Below are positions 16,330 to 23,743 of a stretch of DNA of 64,000 nt, piece after piece. The notes beneath the pieces were generated by a model that saw nothing but the letters and a program-made list of their open reading frames with translations, had not been told where the DNA came from and ran no database searches. Position 1 is the stretch's first letter. Each line of letters opens with the position of its first letter. The translations under genes were made by a program, and so were the position numbers. The stretch spans positions 1 through 64,000 of the forward strand of contig NZ_JNXE01000014.1 of NCBI RefSeq assembly GCF_000716605.1, written 5' to 3'. This DNA is from Streptomyces sp. NRRL F-525 (lineage in GTDB: Bacteria > Actinomycetota > Actinomycetes > Streptomycetales > Streptomycetaceae).

Positions 16330-17190
16330 TCAGGCGTAGGTGTAGAACCCCGAACCGGACTTACGGCCCAGCCGCCCCGCGTCGACCATGCGCTGGAGCA
16401 GCGGGGGAGCGGCGTAGAGCGGCTCCTTGTACTCCTCATACATCGAGAAGGCCACCGACGCGACCGTGTCCAGACCGATCAGGTCGGCCAGCTTCAGCGG
16501 GCCCATCGGGTGGGCGCAGCCGAGCTCCATGCCGTTGTCGATGTCCTCGCGGCTGGCGATGCCCGACTCGAACATCCGGATCGCGGAGAGGAGATAGGGG
16601 ATCAGCAGCGCGTTGACCACGAACCCGGAGCGGTCCTGCGCGCGGATCGCGTGCTTGCCGAGCGCCTTCTCGGCGAACAACTGCGCGCGGCTGAGCGTGC
16701 CCTCGGAGGTGGTGAGCGCCGGGATCAGCTCGACGAGCTTCTGCACCGGGGCCGGGTTGAAGAAGTGGATGCCGATGACCTGGTCGGGGCGCGAGGTGGC
16801 GACCGCGAGCCGGACCAGCGGGATCGAGGAGGTGTTGGAGGCGAGGATCGCGTCGGGGCGGGTCACGACCTGGTCGAGCACCTGGAAGATCTCGGTCTTC
16901 ACCTGCTCGTTCTCGACGACGGCCTCGATCACGAGGTCGCGGTCGGCGAACTCGCCGAGATCGGTGGTGAAGCTGAGCCGCGCCTGCGTCTCCGCCAGCT
17001 CCTCGGCCGTGATCTTGCCGCGCTCGGCCGCCTTGGTCAGAGAGTTGAACAGCCGGGTCCGGCCGATCTCCAGGGCCTCGCCGGTGGTCTCGGCGACCTT
17101 CACGTCCAGGCCGGAGCGGGCACACACTTCGGCGATACCGGCGCCCATCTGGCCGCAGCCGACCACTCCGACGCGCTCGATGTCGGTCAC
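16330..17190 (-). CDS. 3-hydroxybutyryl-CoA dehydrogenase
   Basis: 286 residues, the usual length of the single-domain enzyme. It oxidises or reduces 3-hydroxyacyl-CoA with NAD(P). The Rossmann motif VVGCGQMGAGIAEV is at residues 8-21, and the catalytic His lies in GIHFFNPAPVQKLVE with Glu in LVIEAVVEN. The C-terminal dimer domain contains ELGCAHPMGPLKLADLIGLD. In streptomycetes this type supplies or degrades four-carbon acyl-CoA units (butyryl-CoA/ethylmalonyl-CoA and PHB metabolism). It is monocistronic: a terminator follows and a divergent gene precedes. Confidence 0.93.
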   Translation of the reverse strand: MTDIERVGVVGCGQMGAGIAEVCARSGLDVKVAETTGEALEIGRTRLFNSLTKAAERGKITAEELAETQARLSFTTDLGEFADRDLVIEAVVENEQVKTEIFQVLDQVVTRPDAILASNTSSIPLVRLAVATSRPDQVIGIHFFNPAPVQKLVELIPALTTSEGTLSRAQLFAEKALGKHAIRAQDRSGFVVNALLIPYLLSAIRMFESGIASREDIDNGMELGCAHPMGPLKLADLIGLDTVASVAFSMYEEYKEPLYAAPPLLQRMVDAGRLGRKSGSGFYTYA

Positions 17191-17358
17191 ATCGTCCCCT
17201 TCGCAGATCTACGGCTGTCGCAGGACCCCGTTGTTCGGCGCCTGCTCCGATCGTGCACGTTACCCGCAAGTATCGATGATCGATCGCCGGGGTCGGGCAT
17301 TCTGGGGCGCGGAGACGATCCGTGACGGCACGGATCCACAGCGTATGGGGGTGTGCAG

Positions 17359-18603
17359 ATGGGGCGATTGTCACGTCGGGCGTTCGCGATGGCAGCGCTG
17401 TCGACGCTGGCCACGACGGGCAGCGCGGCGGCCGACACCGGGTACGCGCGGAGGCCGCCCGGGCGTCCGCGCGGGGTCACCGAGATGCGGGGCGTGTGGC
17501 TGGCGACGGTGGCCAACCGCGACTGGCCCTCCCGCCCGGGCCTCACCGCGGCGCAGCAGCGCACCGAACTGATCGCCCACCTCGACACGGCCGTCCGCGA
17601 CCGCCTCAACACGGTGATGTTCCAAGTACGGCCCACCGCCGACGCGTTGTGGCCCTCGCCGTACGAGCCCTGGTCGCAGTACCTGACCGGCACCCAGGGC
17701 CAGGACCCCGGCTGGGACCCGCTTGGGACGGCCGTAGAAGAGGCGCATGTACGAGGGTTGCAGCTGCACGCGTGGTTCAACCCGTACCGGATCGCCAACA
17801 ACACCGACCTGTCGAAGCTCGTCGCCTCGCACCCCGCGCGCAAGCACCCGGACTGGGTGGTGGCGTACGGCGGGAAGCTCTACTACAACCCCGGGTTGCC
17901 GCAGGTCCGCGCCTTCGTCGAGGACGCGATCCTCGACGCGGTGAAGAAGTACCCCGTGGACGGGGTGCACTTCGACGACTACTTCTATCCGTACCCGGTG
18001 GCCGGACAGACCTTCGACGACGACGCGGCCTACGACAAGTACGGGAGCGGATTCGCCGACCGGGCCGCCTGGCGCCGCGACAACATCGACAAGCTGATCC
18101 GCGAGACCGCGGCCCGCATCCAGCAGATCCGGCCGGGCACGCGCTTCGGGATCAGCCCCTTCGGCGTGTGGCGCAACGTCGCGACCGACCCGCGCGGCTC
18201 CGACACCCGGGCGGGGGTGCAGACGTACGACGACCTCTGCGCGGACACCCGCAAGTGGGTGCGCGAGAACTGGATCGACTACATCGTCCCGCAGCTGTAC
18301 TGGAACATCGGCTTCGCCGCCGCCGACTACGCGAAGCTGGTGCCCTGGTGGGCGGAGGTCGCGCGCGGCACGAAGACGCGGTTGTACGCGGGTGAGGCGC
18401 TGTACAAGGCGGGCGACCCGGCACAGCCCGCGGCCTGGCAGGACCCGGCCGAGCTGTCCCGGCACCTCACTCTCGCCGCGAAGTACCCCGAGGTCGGCGG
18501 GCATGTGTTCTTCGCGGCCCGGGATGTGGCCGTGGACTCGTTCGGGGCGATGGCTCGAGTGGTCGCCGATCACTACCAGGAGCCCGCGAAGGCTCCGCGC
18601 TGA
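17359..18603 (+). CDS. Tat-exported glycosyl hydrolase-like protein (GHL10 / DUF187 type)
   Basis: 414 residues from ATG 17359; GTG 17353 is two codons upstream. The N-terminus MGRLSRRAFAMAALSTLATT is a twin-arginine signal peptide. The mature part matches the family-10-like glycosylhydrolase group (MRGVWLATVANRDWPS, FQVRPTADALWPS, GVHFDDYFYPY, GISPFGVWRN, DYIVPQLYWN), a TIM-barrel domain found in cell-envelope proteins. The Asp pair in HFDDYFYP is the likely active-site region. The substrate is unknown; envelope polysaccharide is the usual suggestion. It is divergent from the dehydrogenase gene. Confidence 0.88.
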   Translation: MGRLSRRAFAMAALSTLATTGSAAADTGYARRPPGRPRGVTEMRGVWLATVANRDWPSRPGLTAAQQRTELIAHLDTAVRDRLNTVMFQVRPTADALWPSPYEPWSQYLTGTQGQDPGWDPLGTAVEEAHVRGLQLHAWFNPYRIANNTDLSKLVASHPARKHPDWVVAYGGKLYYNPGLPQVRAFVEDAILDAVKKYPVDGVHFDDYFYPYPVAGQTFDDDAAYDKYGSGFADRAAWRRDNIDKLIRETAARIQQIRPGTRFGISPFGVWRNVATDPRGSDTRAGVQTYDDLCADTRKWVRENWIDYIVPQLYWNIGFAAADYAKLVPWWAEVARGTKTRLYAGEALYKAGDPAQPAAWQDPAELSRHLTLAAKYPEVGGHVFFAARDVAVDSFGAMARVVADHYQEPAKAPR

Positions 18604-18634
18604 ACTCCCTTTCCGGAAACGGGATTTGTGCCTT

Positions 18635-19561
18635 TCAACTCCGGGCCCGTTGCGTGACGGCGATGCACACCAGCACCGCCGCAGCGGTCAACGGGGCCGC
18701 CACGGGCAGGTGTTCGCCGAGGAGCAGGACCGACCACACCAATGTGAGGAGCGGTTGGGCGAGTTGGAGCTGGCTCGCCTTCGGGACGCCGATCGCCGCC
18801 ATGCCCCGGTACCAGACGACCAGCCCGAGGAACTGCGAACCGGCGGCGACCCACAGCAGCCCGGCCACGCTGTGCGCGGTGAGGTGCGGGGTGTCGTACG
18901 ACAGGGCGAGCGCGGCGGCGGGCACGGTGAGCGGCAGGCAGAGGACCAGTGCCCAGGCGATGACCTGCCAGCCGGGCATGACCCGGGCCAGTCGGCCGCC
19001 CTCGGTGTAACCCGCCGCGCAGACCAGCAGCGCGGCGAGGAGATACAGGTCGGCGCTGGTCACGGCGCCGCCGCTCTGCTGGACCGTGAAGGCGAGCACC
19101 GCGCCGGCGCCCGCGAGCGCGGCCGTCCAGAAGGTGCGCGAGGGGCGGATGCCGGTGCGCAGCGCGGACAGGGCGGCGGTCGTCAGCGGCAGCAGACCGA
19201 CAACCACCGCCGCGTGGGCGGTGGTTGAGGTCTCCAGCGCGAGTGTGGTGAGCAGCGGGAAACCGACCACCACTCCGGCGGCTACGACGGCCAGCCCGGC
19301 CCAGTGCCGACGGCCGGGCACGCGGACGCGCAGCGCCAGCAGACAGCCGCCCGCGATGACCGCGGCGAGGACGCTGCGCACGGCCACCAGCGACCAGGCG
19401 CCGAAGCCTTCGAGCCCCCAGGCGGTGGCGGGGAAGGTGAGGGAGAAGGCGATCACACCGAGCGCGGCCTGGACCGTACCGGCGCGGACCGTCGCTGTCG
19501 TGCTGGGGGAGGTGCTGACCGCTATCGGGCTCGGGGCAGTAGCGCTATCGTGTGCTCTCAT
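18635..19561 (-). CDS. EamA/DMT-family transporter
   Basis: 308 residues with ten hydrophobic segments in two five-helix halves, as in the drug/metabolite transporter superfamily (LGVIAFSLTFPATAWGLEGF at the start; PLLTLVWSVLLLGEHLPVAA near the end). The second half has the usual conserved Glu of the GEH motif. It probably exports a small metabolite. The annotated ATG overlaps that of the divergent MocR gene by two bases (CATG at 19559-19562), so the pair is probably a regulator and its target. A start about 20-25 codons downstream would free the intergenic space. Confidence 0.85.
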   Translation of the reverse strand: MRAHDSATAPSPIAVSTSPSTTATVRAGTVQAALGVIAFSLTFPATAWGLEGFGAWSLVAVRSVLAAVIAGGCLLALRVRVPGRRHWAGLAVVAAGVVVGFPLLTTLALETSTTAHAAVVVGLLPLTTAALSALRTGIRPSRTFWTAALAGAGAVLAFTVQQSGGAVTSADLYLLAALLVCAAGYTEGGRLARVMPGWQVIAWALVLCLPLTVPAAALALSYDTPHLTAHSVAGLLWVAAGSQFLGLVVWYRGMAAIGVPKASQLQLAQPLLTLVWSVLLLGEHLPVAAPLTAAAVLVCIAVTQRARS

Positions 19562-20993
19562 GCAAGAGCGTAGCAGTGTCGGTGAACTGGCGAATCACCT
19601 GCGACAGGAACTCAACCGCTACTCTCCCGGTGGAAAGCTGCCGTCGAGCCGGGCGCTCGTCGAGCGGTTCCGGGTGAGCCCCGTGACCGTCTCGCGCGCC
19701 CTCGCGCAGCTGGCCGCCGAGGGGCTGGTGGTCACCCGGCCCGGCGCCGGCGCGTTCCGGGCGACGCCCCGCCCCGCGACCGCCGCCTCGGGGGACACCT
19801 CCTGGCAGGAGGTGGCGCTCAGCGCGGACGGCACCGCCGACTTCGTCCCGCGCACGGTGGACGCGTCCGCGGTCCTGGCCACGCTGGCCGTGCCGCCGCC
19901 GGGCGTGATCGAGTTCAACGGCGGCTATCTGCACCCCTCCCTGCAGCCCGAGCGTGCGATGGCCGCGGCCCTGTCCCGGGCAGGCCGTCGCCCCGGGGCT
20001 TGGGGCCGACCGCCGATGGAGGGCCTGCCGGAACTGCGCGAGTGGTTCGCGCGCAGCATCGGCGGAGCGGTGACGGCCGCCGACGTCCTGGTCAGCGCGG
20101 GCGGCCAGACCGCGCTCACCACCGCACTGCGCGCCCTCGCCCCGCCCGGCGCACCGGTCCTGGTCGAATCCCCCACCTACCCGGGCATGTTGGCGATCGC
20201 GCGGGCAGCCGGTCTGCGCCCGGTCCCGGTACCGGTGGACGCGGACGGCGTGAAACCAGCCCTGCTCGCCGACGCGTTCCGTGCCACCGGCGCCCGTGTC
20301 TTCGTCTGCCAGCCCCTGTTCCAGAACCCGACCGGCGCGGTCCTCGCCTCCGCCCGCCGCCCGGAGGTCCTGCGCATCGCCCGGGACGCGGGCGCGTTCG
20401 TCGTCGAGGACGACTTCGTACGACGGCTGGTGCACGAGGACGCGGGCCCCTTGCCGCGTCCGCTCGCCGCCGACGACCCCGACGGAGTCGTCGTCCACGT
20501 CGGCTCGCTCACCAAGGCGACCTCGCCCAGCTTCCGGGTCAGCGCCCTGGCCGCGCACGGCCCGGTACTGGAACGGCTGCGCGCCATCCAGGTCGTCGAC
20601 ACCTTCTTCGTCCCCCGCCCGCTCCAGGAAGCGGCCCTCGAACTCGTCGGCTCCCCGGCCTGGCCCCGCCATCTCCGCGCGATCTCAACGGAGTTGAAGA
20701 CCCGCCGCGACACGATGACGGCCGCCCTGCGCCTCGAACTCCCCGCCTTCTCCCTCCCGCACATTCCCTCCGGCGGCTACCACCTCTGGCTCCGCCTCCC
20801 TGACGGCATGGACGAGCAGTCCCTGGCGATCGCGGCCCTCCGCGCGGGCGTCTCCATCACTCCCGGCCGCCCCTACTTCAGTGCCGAACCCCCGGCCGCC
20901 CACGTCCGGTTGAGCTTCGCGGCGGTCGCCGGGACGGGGGAGATCGTGGAAGGGGTACGACGGCTTCGGGCAGCCTGCGAGGAGGTGCTCTAG
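19560..20993 (+). CDS. MocR/PdxR-type regulator (GntR HTH fused to aminotransferase)
   Basis: 477 residues from ATG 19560. The GntR-type winged helix is at about residues 5-75 (LPSSRALVERFRVSPVTVSRALAQLAAEGLVV), followed by a linker and a class I aminotransferase domain. PLP-site motifs include SAGGQTALTTALRAL, SPTYPGM, QPLFQNPTG, VVEDDFVRRL and the Schiff-base Lys in VGSLTKATSPSFRV. Such proteins use bound PLP/substrate as effector. The immediate divergent EamA gene is the probable target; similar regulator-exporter pairs are common. A long upstream frame is rejected because it lies antisense to the transporter. The stop overlaps the convergent DUF6461 gene by 4 bp. Confidence 0.92.
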   Translation: MQERSSVGELANHLRQELNRYSPGGKLPSSRALVERFRVSPVTVSRALAQLAAEGLVVTRPGAGAFRATPRPATAASGDTSWQEVALSADGTADFVPRTVDASAVLATLAVPPPGVIEFNGGYLHPSLQPERAMAAALSRAGRRPGAWGRPPMEGLPELREWFARSIGGAVTAADVLVSAGGQTALTTALRALAPPGAPVLVESPTYPGMLAIARAAGLRPVPVPVDADGVKPALLADAFRATGARVFVCQPLFQNPTGAVLASARRPEVLRIARDAGAFVVEDDFVRRLVHEDAGPLPRPLAADDPDGVVVHVGSLTKATSPSFRVSALAAHGPVLERLRAIQVVDTFFVPRPLQEAALELVGSPAWPRHLRAISTELKTRRDTMTAALRLELPAFSLPHIPSGGYHLWLRLPDGMDEQSLAIAALRAGVSITPGRPYFSAEPPAAHVRLSFAAVAGTGEIVEGVRRLRAACEEVL

Positions 20994-21619
20994 CGCTCAG
21001 GTACCGGCACCAGGGCGCCGGTGAACTCCAGGGACGCGAACAGCTCCGGCGTCAGGTGGACGCCCGTGAGGCGATGGGCGAGCGCGAAGGCGGCCTCGTT
21101 GCACAGGTCGTAGCTGCGCTCCTCGCCCTCCCTCAGATCGAAGCCCGACTCCCGCATCCCGGCGAGGAGTTCGGGGTCGTCCGCGTGACTGCCGTCCCGG
21201 GAGTAGGCGAAGAGCGGCTCGAAGCGCAGCCGTGTCTCCCCGTCCTCGAACCAGTAGAAGCGGTCCACCGCGTTCACGTTGCGGAAGTGGGAGACCACCG
21301 TGCGCCCGCGCGAGACCGGGAGCATGGCCGCGCTGGTGACGCCCAGATAGCCGTTGTGCTCGACCATCAGCGACCAGTCGCCGACCGCGGCGACACCGAC
21401 GAACAGCGGGTCCCCGTAATGCTCGCCCCAGGTGATGTACGACGGCTCGCGCAGGGGCTCGACACCCTTGACCCTTATCAACTCCGGCTCCGCGCCCAGC
21501 TCATGGAGCAGCCGGTCCGGTGTGATCTCCCGGACCAGCGTGACGCAGTAGGCGTGCATCAGCGGGGAATGCTCCGTCTGGAGCCAGGTGTAGTCGGCGG
21601 CGGTCGTCATCCGGGTCAT
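20990..21619 (-). CDS. DUF6461 family protein
   Basis: 209 residues from the ATG giving MTRMTTAADYTWL; a longer frame would overlap the divergent acetyltransferase gene. The sequence matches the actinobacterial DUF6461 pattern (ADYTWLQ, VAAVGDWSLMVEHNGYLG, RGRTVVSHFRNVNAVDRFYW). No catalytic motif or membrane segment is visible. The function is unknown. Confidence 0.78.
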   Translation of the reverse strand: MTRMTTAADYTWLQTEHSPLMHAYCVTLVREITPDRLLHELGAEPELIRVKGVEPLREPSYITWGEHYGDPLFVGVAAVGDWSLMVEHNGYLGVTSAAMLPVSRGRTVVSHFRNVNAVDRFYWFEDGETRLRFEPLFAYSRDGSHADDPELLAGMRESGFDLREGEERSYDLCNEAAFALAHRLTGVHLTPELFASLEFTGALVPVPER

Positions 21620-21710
21620 GTCTCGAAGCCTGCCACGCACCACTGACAACGCCCGTTCCACCGGTGAAAACCGCTCGACACCCCACCCTCCGACCTGTGA
21701 TTCTCCGGCC

Positions 21711-22148
21711 ATGAACGACATCCCGAGCCTTCCCGACGGCTATGAGTTCTCCGCCGACTCCGCCCGCGTCGACATCGACCGCACCCACCGCTGGCTGTCC
21801 ACCGACGCTTACTGGGCGAAGGACCGGCCCCGCGAGAAGCACGAGCGCGCGGTCGCGTCCTCGATGAACTTCGGGGTGTACGACACGGCTTCGGGGGAGC
21901 AGGTGGCGTACGCGCGCGTGGTCACCGACCACGCCGCGTTCGCGTGGCTGTGCGACGTGTACGTGGACCCGTCGGCGCGCGGCAAGGGCATCGGCACGGC
22001 CTTCGTCGGCGCCGTGTGCGAGGAGCTGCGGCCGTTCGGGCTGCGGCGGATCCTGCTCGCCACGCACGACGCCCACGGGGTGTACGAGAAGCTCGGGTTC
22101 AAGCCATTGGAGCGGCCCGACCGGTGGATGGCCCTCGGTTTGGAGTGA
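21711..22148 (+). CDS. GNAT-family N-acetyltransferase
   Basis: 145 residues from ATG 21711. The acetyl-CoA binding segment is VYVDPSARGKGIGTAFVGAV (motif A, Q/RxxGxG/A). The C-terminal part HDAHGVYEKLGFKPL carries the typical Tyr general-acid position. The substrate cannot be called from sequence; the family covers amines and antibiotics as well as protein N-termini. It is divergent from the DUF6461 gene with about 90 bp between starts. Confidence 0.9.
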   Translation: MNDIPSLPDGYEFSADSARVDIDRTHRWLSTDAYWAKDRPREKHERAVASSMNFGVYDTASGEQVAYARVVTDHAAFAWLCDVYVDPSARGKGIGTAFVGAVCEELRPFGLRRILLATHDAHGVYEKLGFKPLERPDRWMALGLE

Positions 22149-22253
22149 GTTGTCCGCCTGGTCCCGACCCTCGACGTGAGGTTTCGCCCACCCTGGGTAA
22201 CTCTCATCCGGCCCCCCTTGACCTGCGTACTTCGGCGGGATCACGATCGCGGC

Positions 22254-22847
22254 ATGCAACTTCGGGTCACGTTTGTCGCCGCCGCGCGCAGCTCCCCGTT
22301 GCTCGCGGAGCGCTTCGAGGACGACCGCCCGCTGGACCAGGCGGGCTGGGACGAGGTGCAGCGCGCTGCCCCGGTCCTGCTGCCGCTGGCGGCGGCGGAG
22401 CTGCGCTACTGCTCACCGACCCCGCGCAGCCGCACCACCGGCGACGGCCTCGGTTACACCCCGCTGGTGCAACTCGCCCTGCGGGACTGCGACATGGGCC
22501 GTTGGCGCGGCCTGACCCTCGGCGAGGCGATGGCCCGCGAACCGGCCCTGGTCGACGCCTGGCTCGCCGACCCGCGCTCCACCCCGCACGGCGGCGAGTC
22601 CCTGCTGGCCTTCATCGCCCGCGTCGGCGGCTGGCTGGACACGCGCCCGGACGACGACGGCGGCCGCATCGTCGCCGTAGCCGAACCCTCCGTCATCCGC
22701 GCCGCGTTGGTCTACGCCCTCAAGGCACCCCCGTCGACCTACTGGAACTTCGACGTACGCCCCCTGTCGACGACCACGGTCACGGGGCATGCGGGGCGGT
22801 GGAACCTGCGGTTCGACGGGGCGGGGGTTCAGTCGAGGCGGGTGTAG
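22254..22847 (+). CDS. Histidine-phosphatase-fold protein lacking the catalytic histidines
   Basis: 197 residues from ATG 22254. The overall pattern is that of the phosphoglycerate-mutase-like branch (AELRYCSPTPRSRTTGDGL, PHGGESLLAFIARVGGWLD, VIRAALVYAL). The first motif, usually RHG, reads VAAARSS, and the second His position (usually SHGG) reads AEPS. Both catalytic histidines therefore appear absent, and the protein is more likely a binding or regulatory homologue than a working phosphatase. It precedes a convergent DUF6314 gene by 16 bp. Confidence 0.75.
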   Translation: MQLRVTFVAAARSSPLLAERFEDDRPLDQAGWDEVQRAAPVLLPLAAAELRYCSPTPRSRTTGDGLGYTPLVQLALRDCDMGRWRGLTLGEAMAREPALVDAWLADPRSTPHGGESLLAFIARVGGWLDTRPDDDGGRIVAVAEPSVIRAALVYALKAPPSTYWNFDVRPLSTTTVTGHAGRWNLRFDGAGVQSRRV

Positions 22848-22863
22848 GGCGGGCCGCCACCGC

Positions 22864-23313
22864 TCAACTCCCGCGCGCATACTCCGTACTCAGCACCAGA
22901 TCCTTCGCCGGTCCGCCCACCCGCCACACCGTCCGCCAGTGGTCCGCGTCCAGAACCGTGAACTCGCCCCGGTACAGATCCGCCGAACAGGGATGGTCGG
23001 CGACGTGGTGCCCCGAGGTCAGATCCAGGTCGTGGAACGGCCGCCCGTCGCCGAAGCGGACGTCGGCCACCGCGGGGGCCCCGCCCGGCAGGAACCGTAG
23101 GGTCCGTTCGGCGGGGCGGGCCACGCCCTGCCAGGTGAAGGTGCCCAACTCCGTGTGCAGCAGGCCCCCTTCGGGCAGGGCGCTGAAGACGGTCGTACCC
23201 GTGAAGTCGCCCTCGTCCCCGCTCGACAGGTCCCGTACCGACCGCCGCACCCGCCAACTCCCGGACAGATACGCCAATACGTCGGGCACCGGCCAGAACT
23301 CGCCCATCGTCAT
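22864..23313 (-). CDS. DUF6314 family protein
   Basis: 149 residues. The pattern LAYLSGSWRVRRSVRDL, then EGDFTGTTVFSALPEGGLLHTELG and RVGGPAKDLVLSTEY is that of the actinobacterial DUF6314 family, a beta-rich domain resembling a lipocalin-like barrel. The role is unknown. Its ATG overlaps the stop of the small membrane protein gene upstream (ATGA at 23310-23313), so the two are coupled. Confidence 0.8.
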   Translation of the reverse strand: MTMGEFWPVPDVLAYLSGSWRVRRSVRDLSSGDEGDFTGTTVFSALPEGGLLHTELGTFTWQGVARPAERTLRFLPGGAPAVADVRFGDGRPFHDLDLTSGHHVADHPCSADLYRGEFTVLDADHWRTVWRVGGPAKDLVLSTEYARGS

Positions 23314-23567
23314 CCCTTCCCGCGCCGCCGCCGACGACGCAGGCCGTCCGGCGAGTCGGTGGGCGCCTTGCGTTCGCCCTGGGCCCGGATCTCGTAGTGC
23401 GACGCGTGGCTCGTGGCCCGGAAGGCCTCCTCGTACGCGGCCAGGGCGCCGCCCATGGCGCCCCCGGCGGTGCCGCGGCGGCGGATCCGCCGGGCCAGCC
23501 AGGTGAAGAAGCCCAGTACGGCGCCGAGGAAGCCGAGCAGGGCCAGGTACGGGAACAGCGCATGCAT
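23310..23567 (-). CDS. Small membrane protein coupled to DUF6314
   Basis: 85 residues from the ATG giving MHALFPYLALLGFLGAVLGF; the upstream frame would run into the arabinofuranosidase promoter. One transmembrane helix near residues 4-24 is followed by a basic, cytoplasmic-looking region with RRIRRRG and a highly basic end. No family is recognised. The overlapping stop makes it the first gene of a two-gene operon. Confidence 0.6.
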   Translation of the reverse strand: MHALFPYLALLGFLGAVLGFFTWLARRIRRRGTAGGAMGGALAAYEEAFRATSHASHYEIRAQGERKAPTDSPDGLRRRRRRGKG

Positions 23568-23602
23568 GCCTTCGACCCTACGTCCCTCCCGCGCCGATCC
23601 CA

Positions 23603-23670
23603 TTGACGTGCTCACGCCGCTTCCCTATCTTGCCGTTCGAAGTGCTGACCGACGTTTGGTATTTCGAACG
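23603..23670 (+). promoter_or_regulatory. Strong promoter with inverted-repeat operator for the arabinofuranosidase gene
   Basis: TTGACG (23603-23608) and TATCTT (23626-23631) are spaced by exactly 17 bp. Immediately downstream CGTTCGAA (23634-23641) and its exact inverse TTCGAACG (23663-23670) form an inverted repeat across the start site, centre to centre 29 bp. The TTCGAA core resembles sites of LacI- and ROK-type sugar repressors. A 5' leader of about 105 nt follows. Confidence 0.65.
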
Positions 23671-23743
23671 ACCTCGGGGCGCCCCCTCAGGGCGACTTTC
23701 CTCGGGGCAACTTCAGAGCACCTTCAAGAGCCGCGGAGTATCC

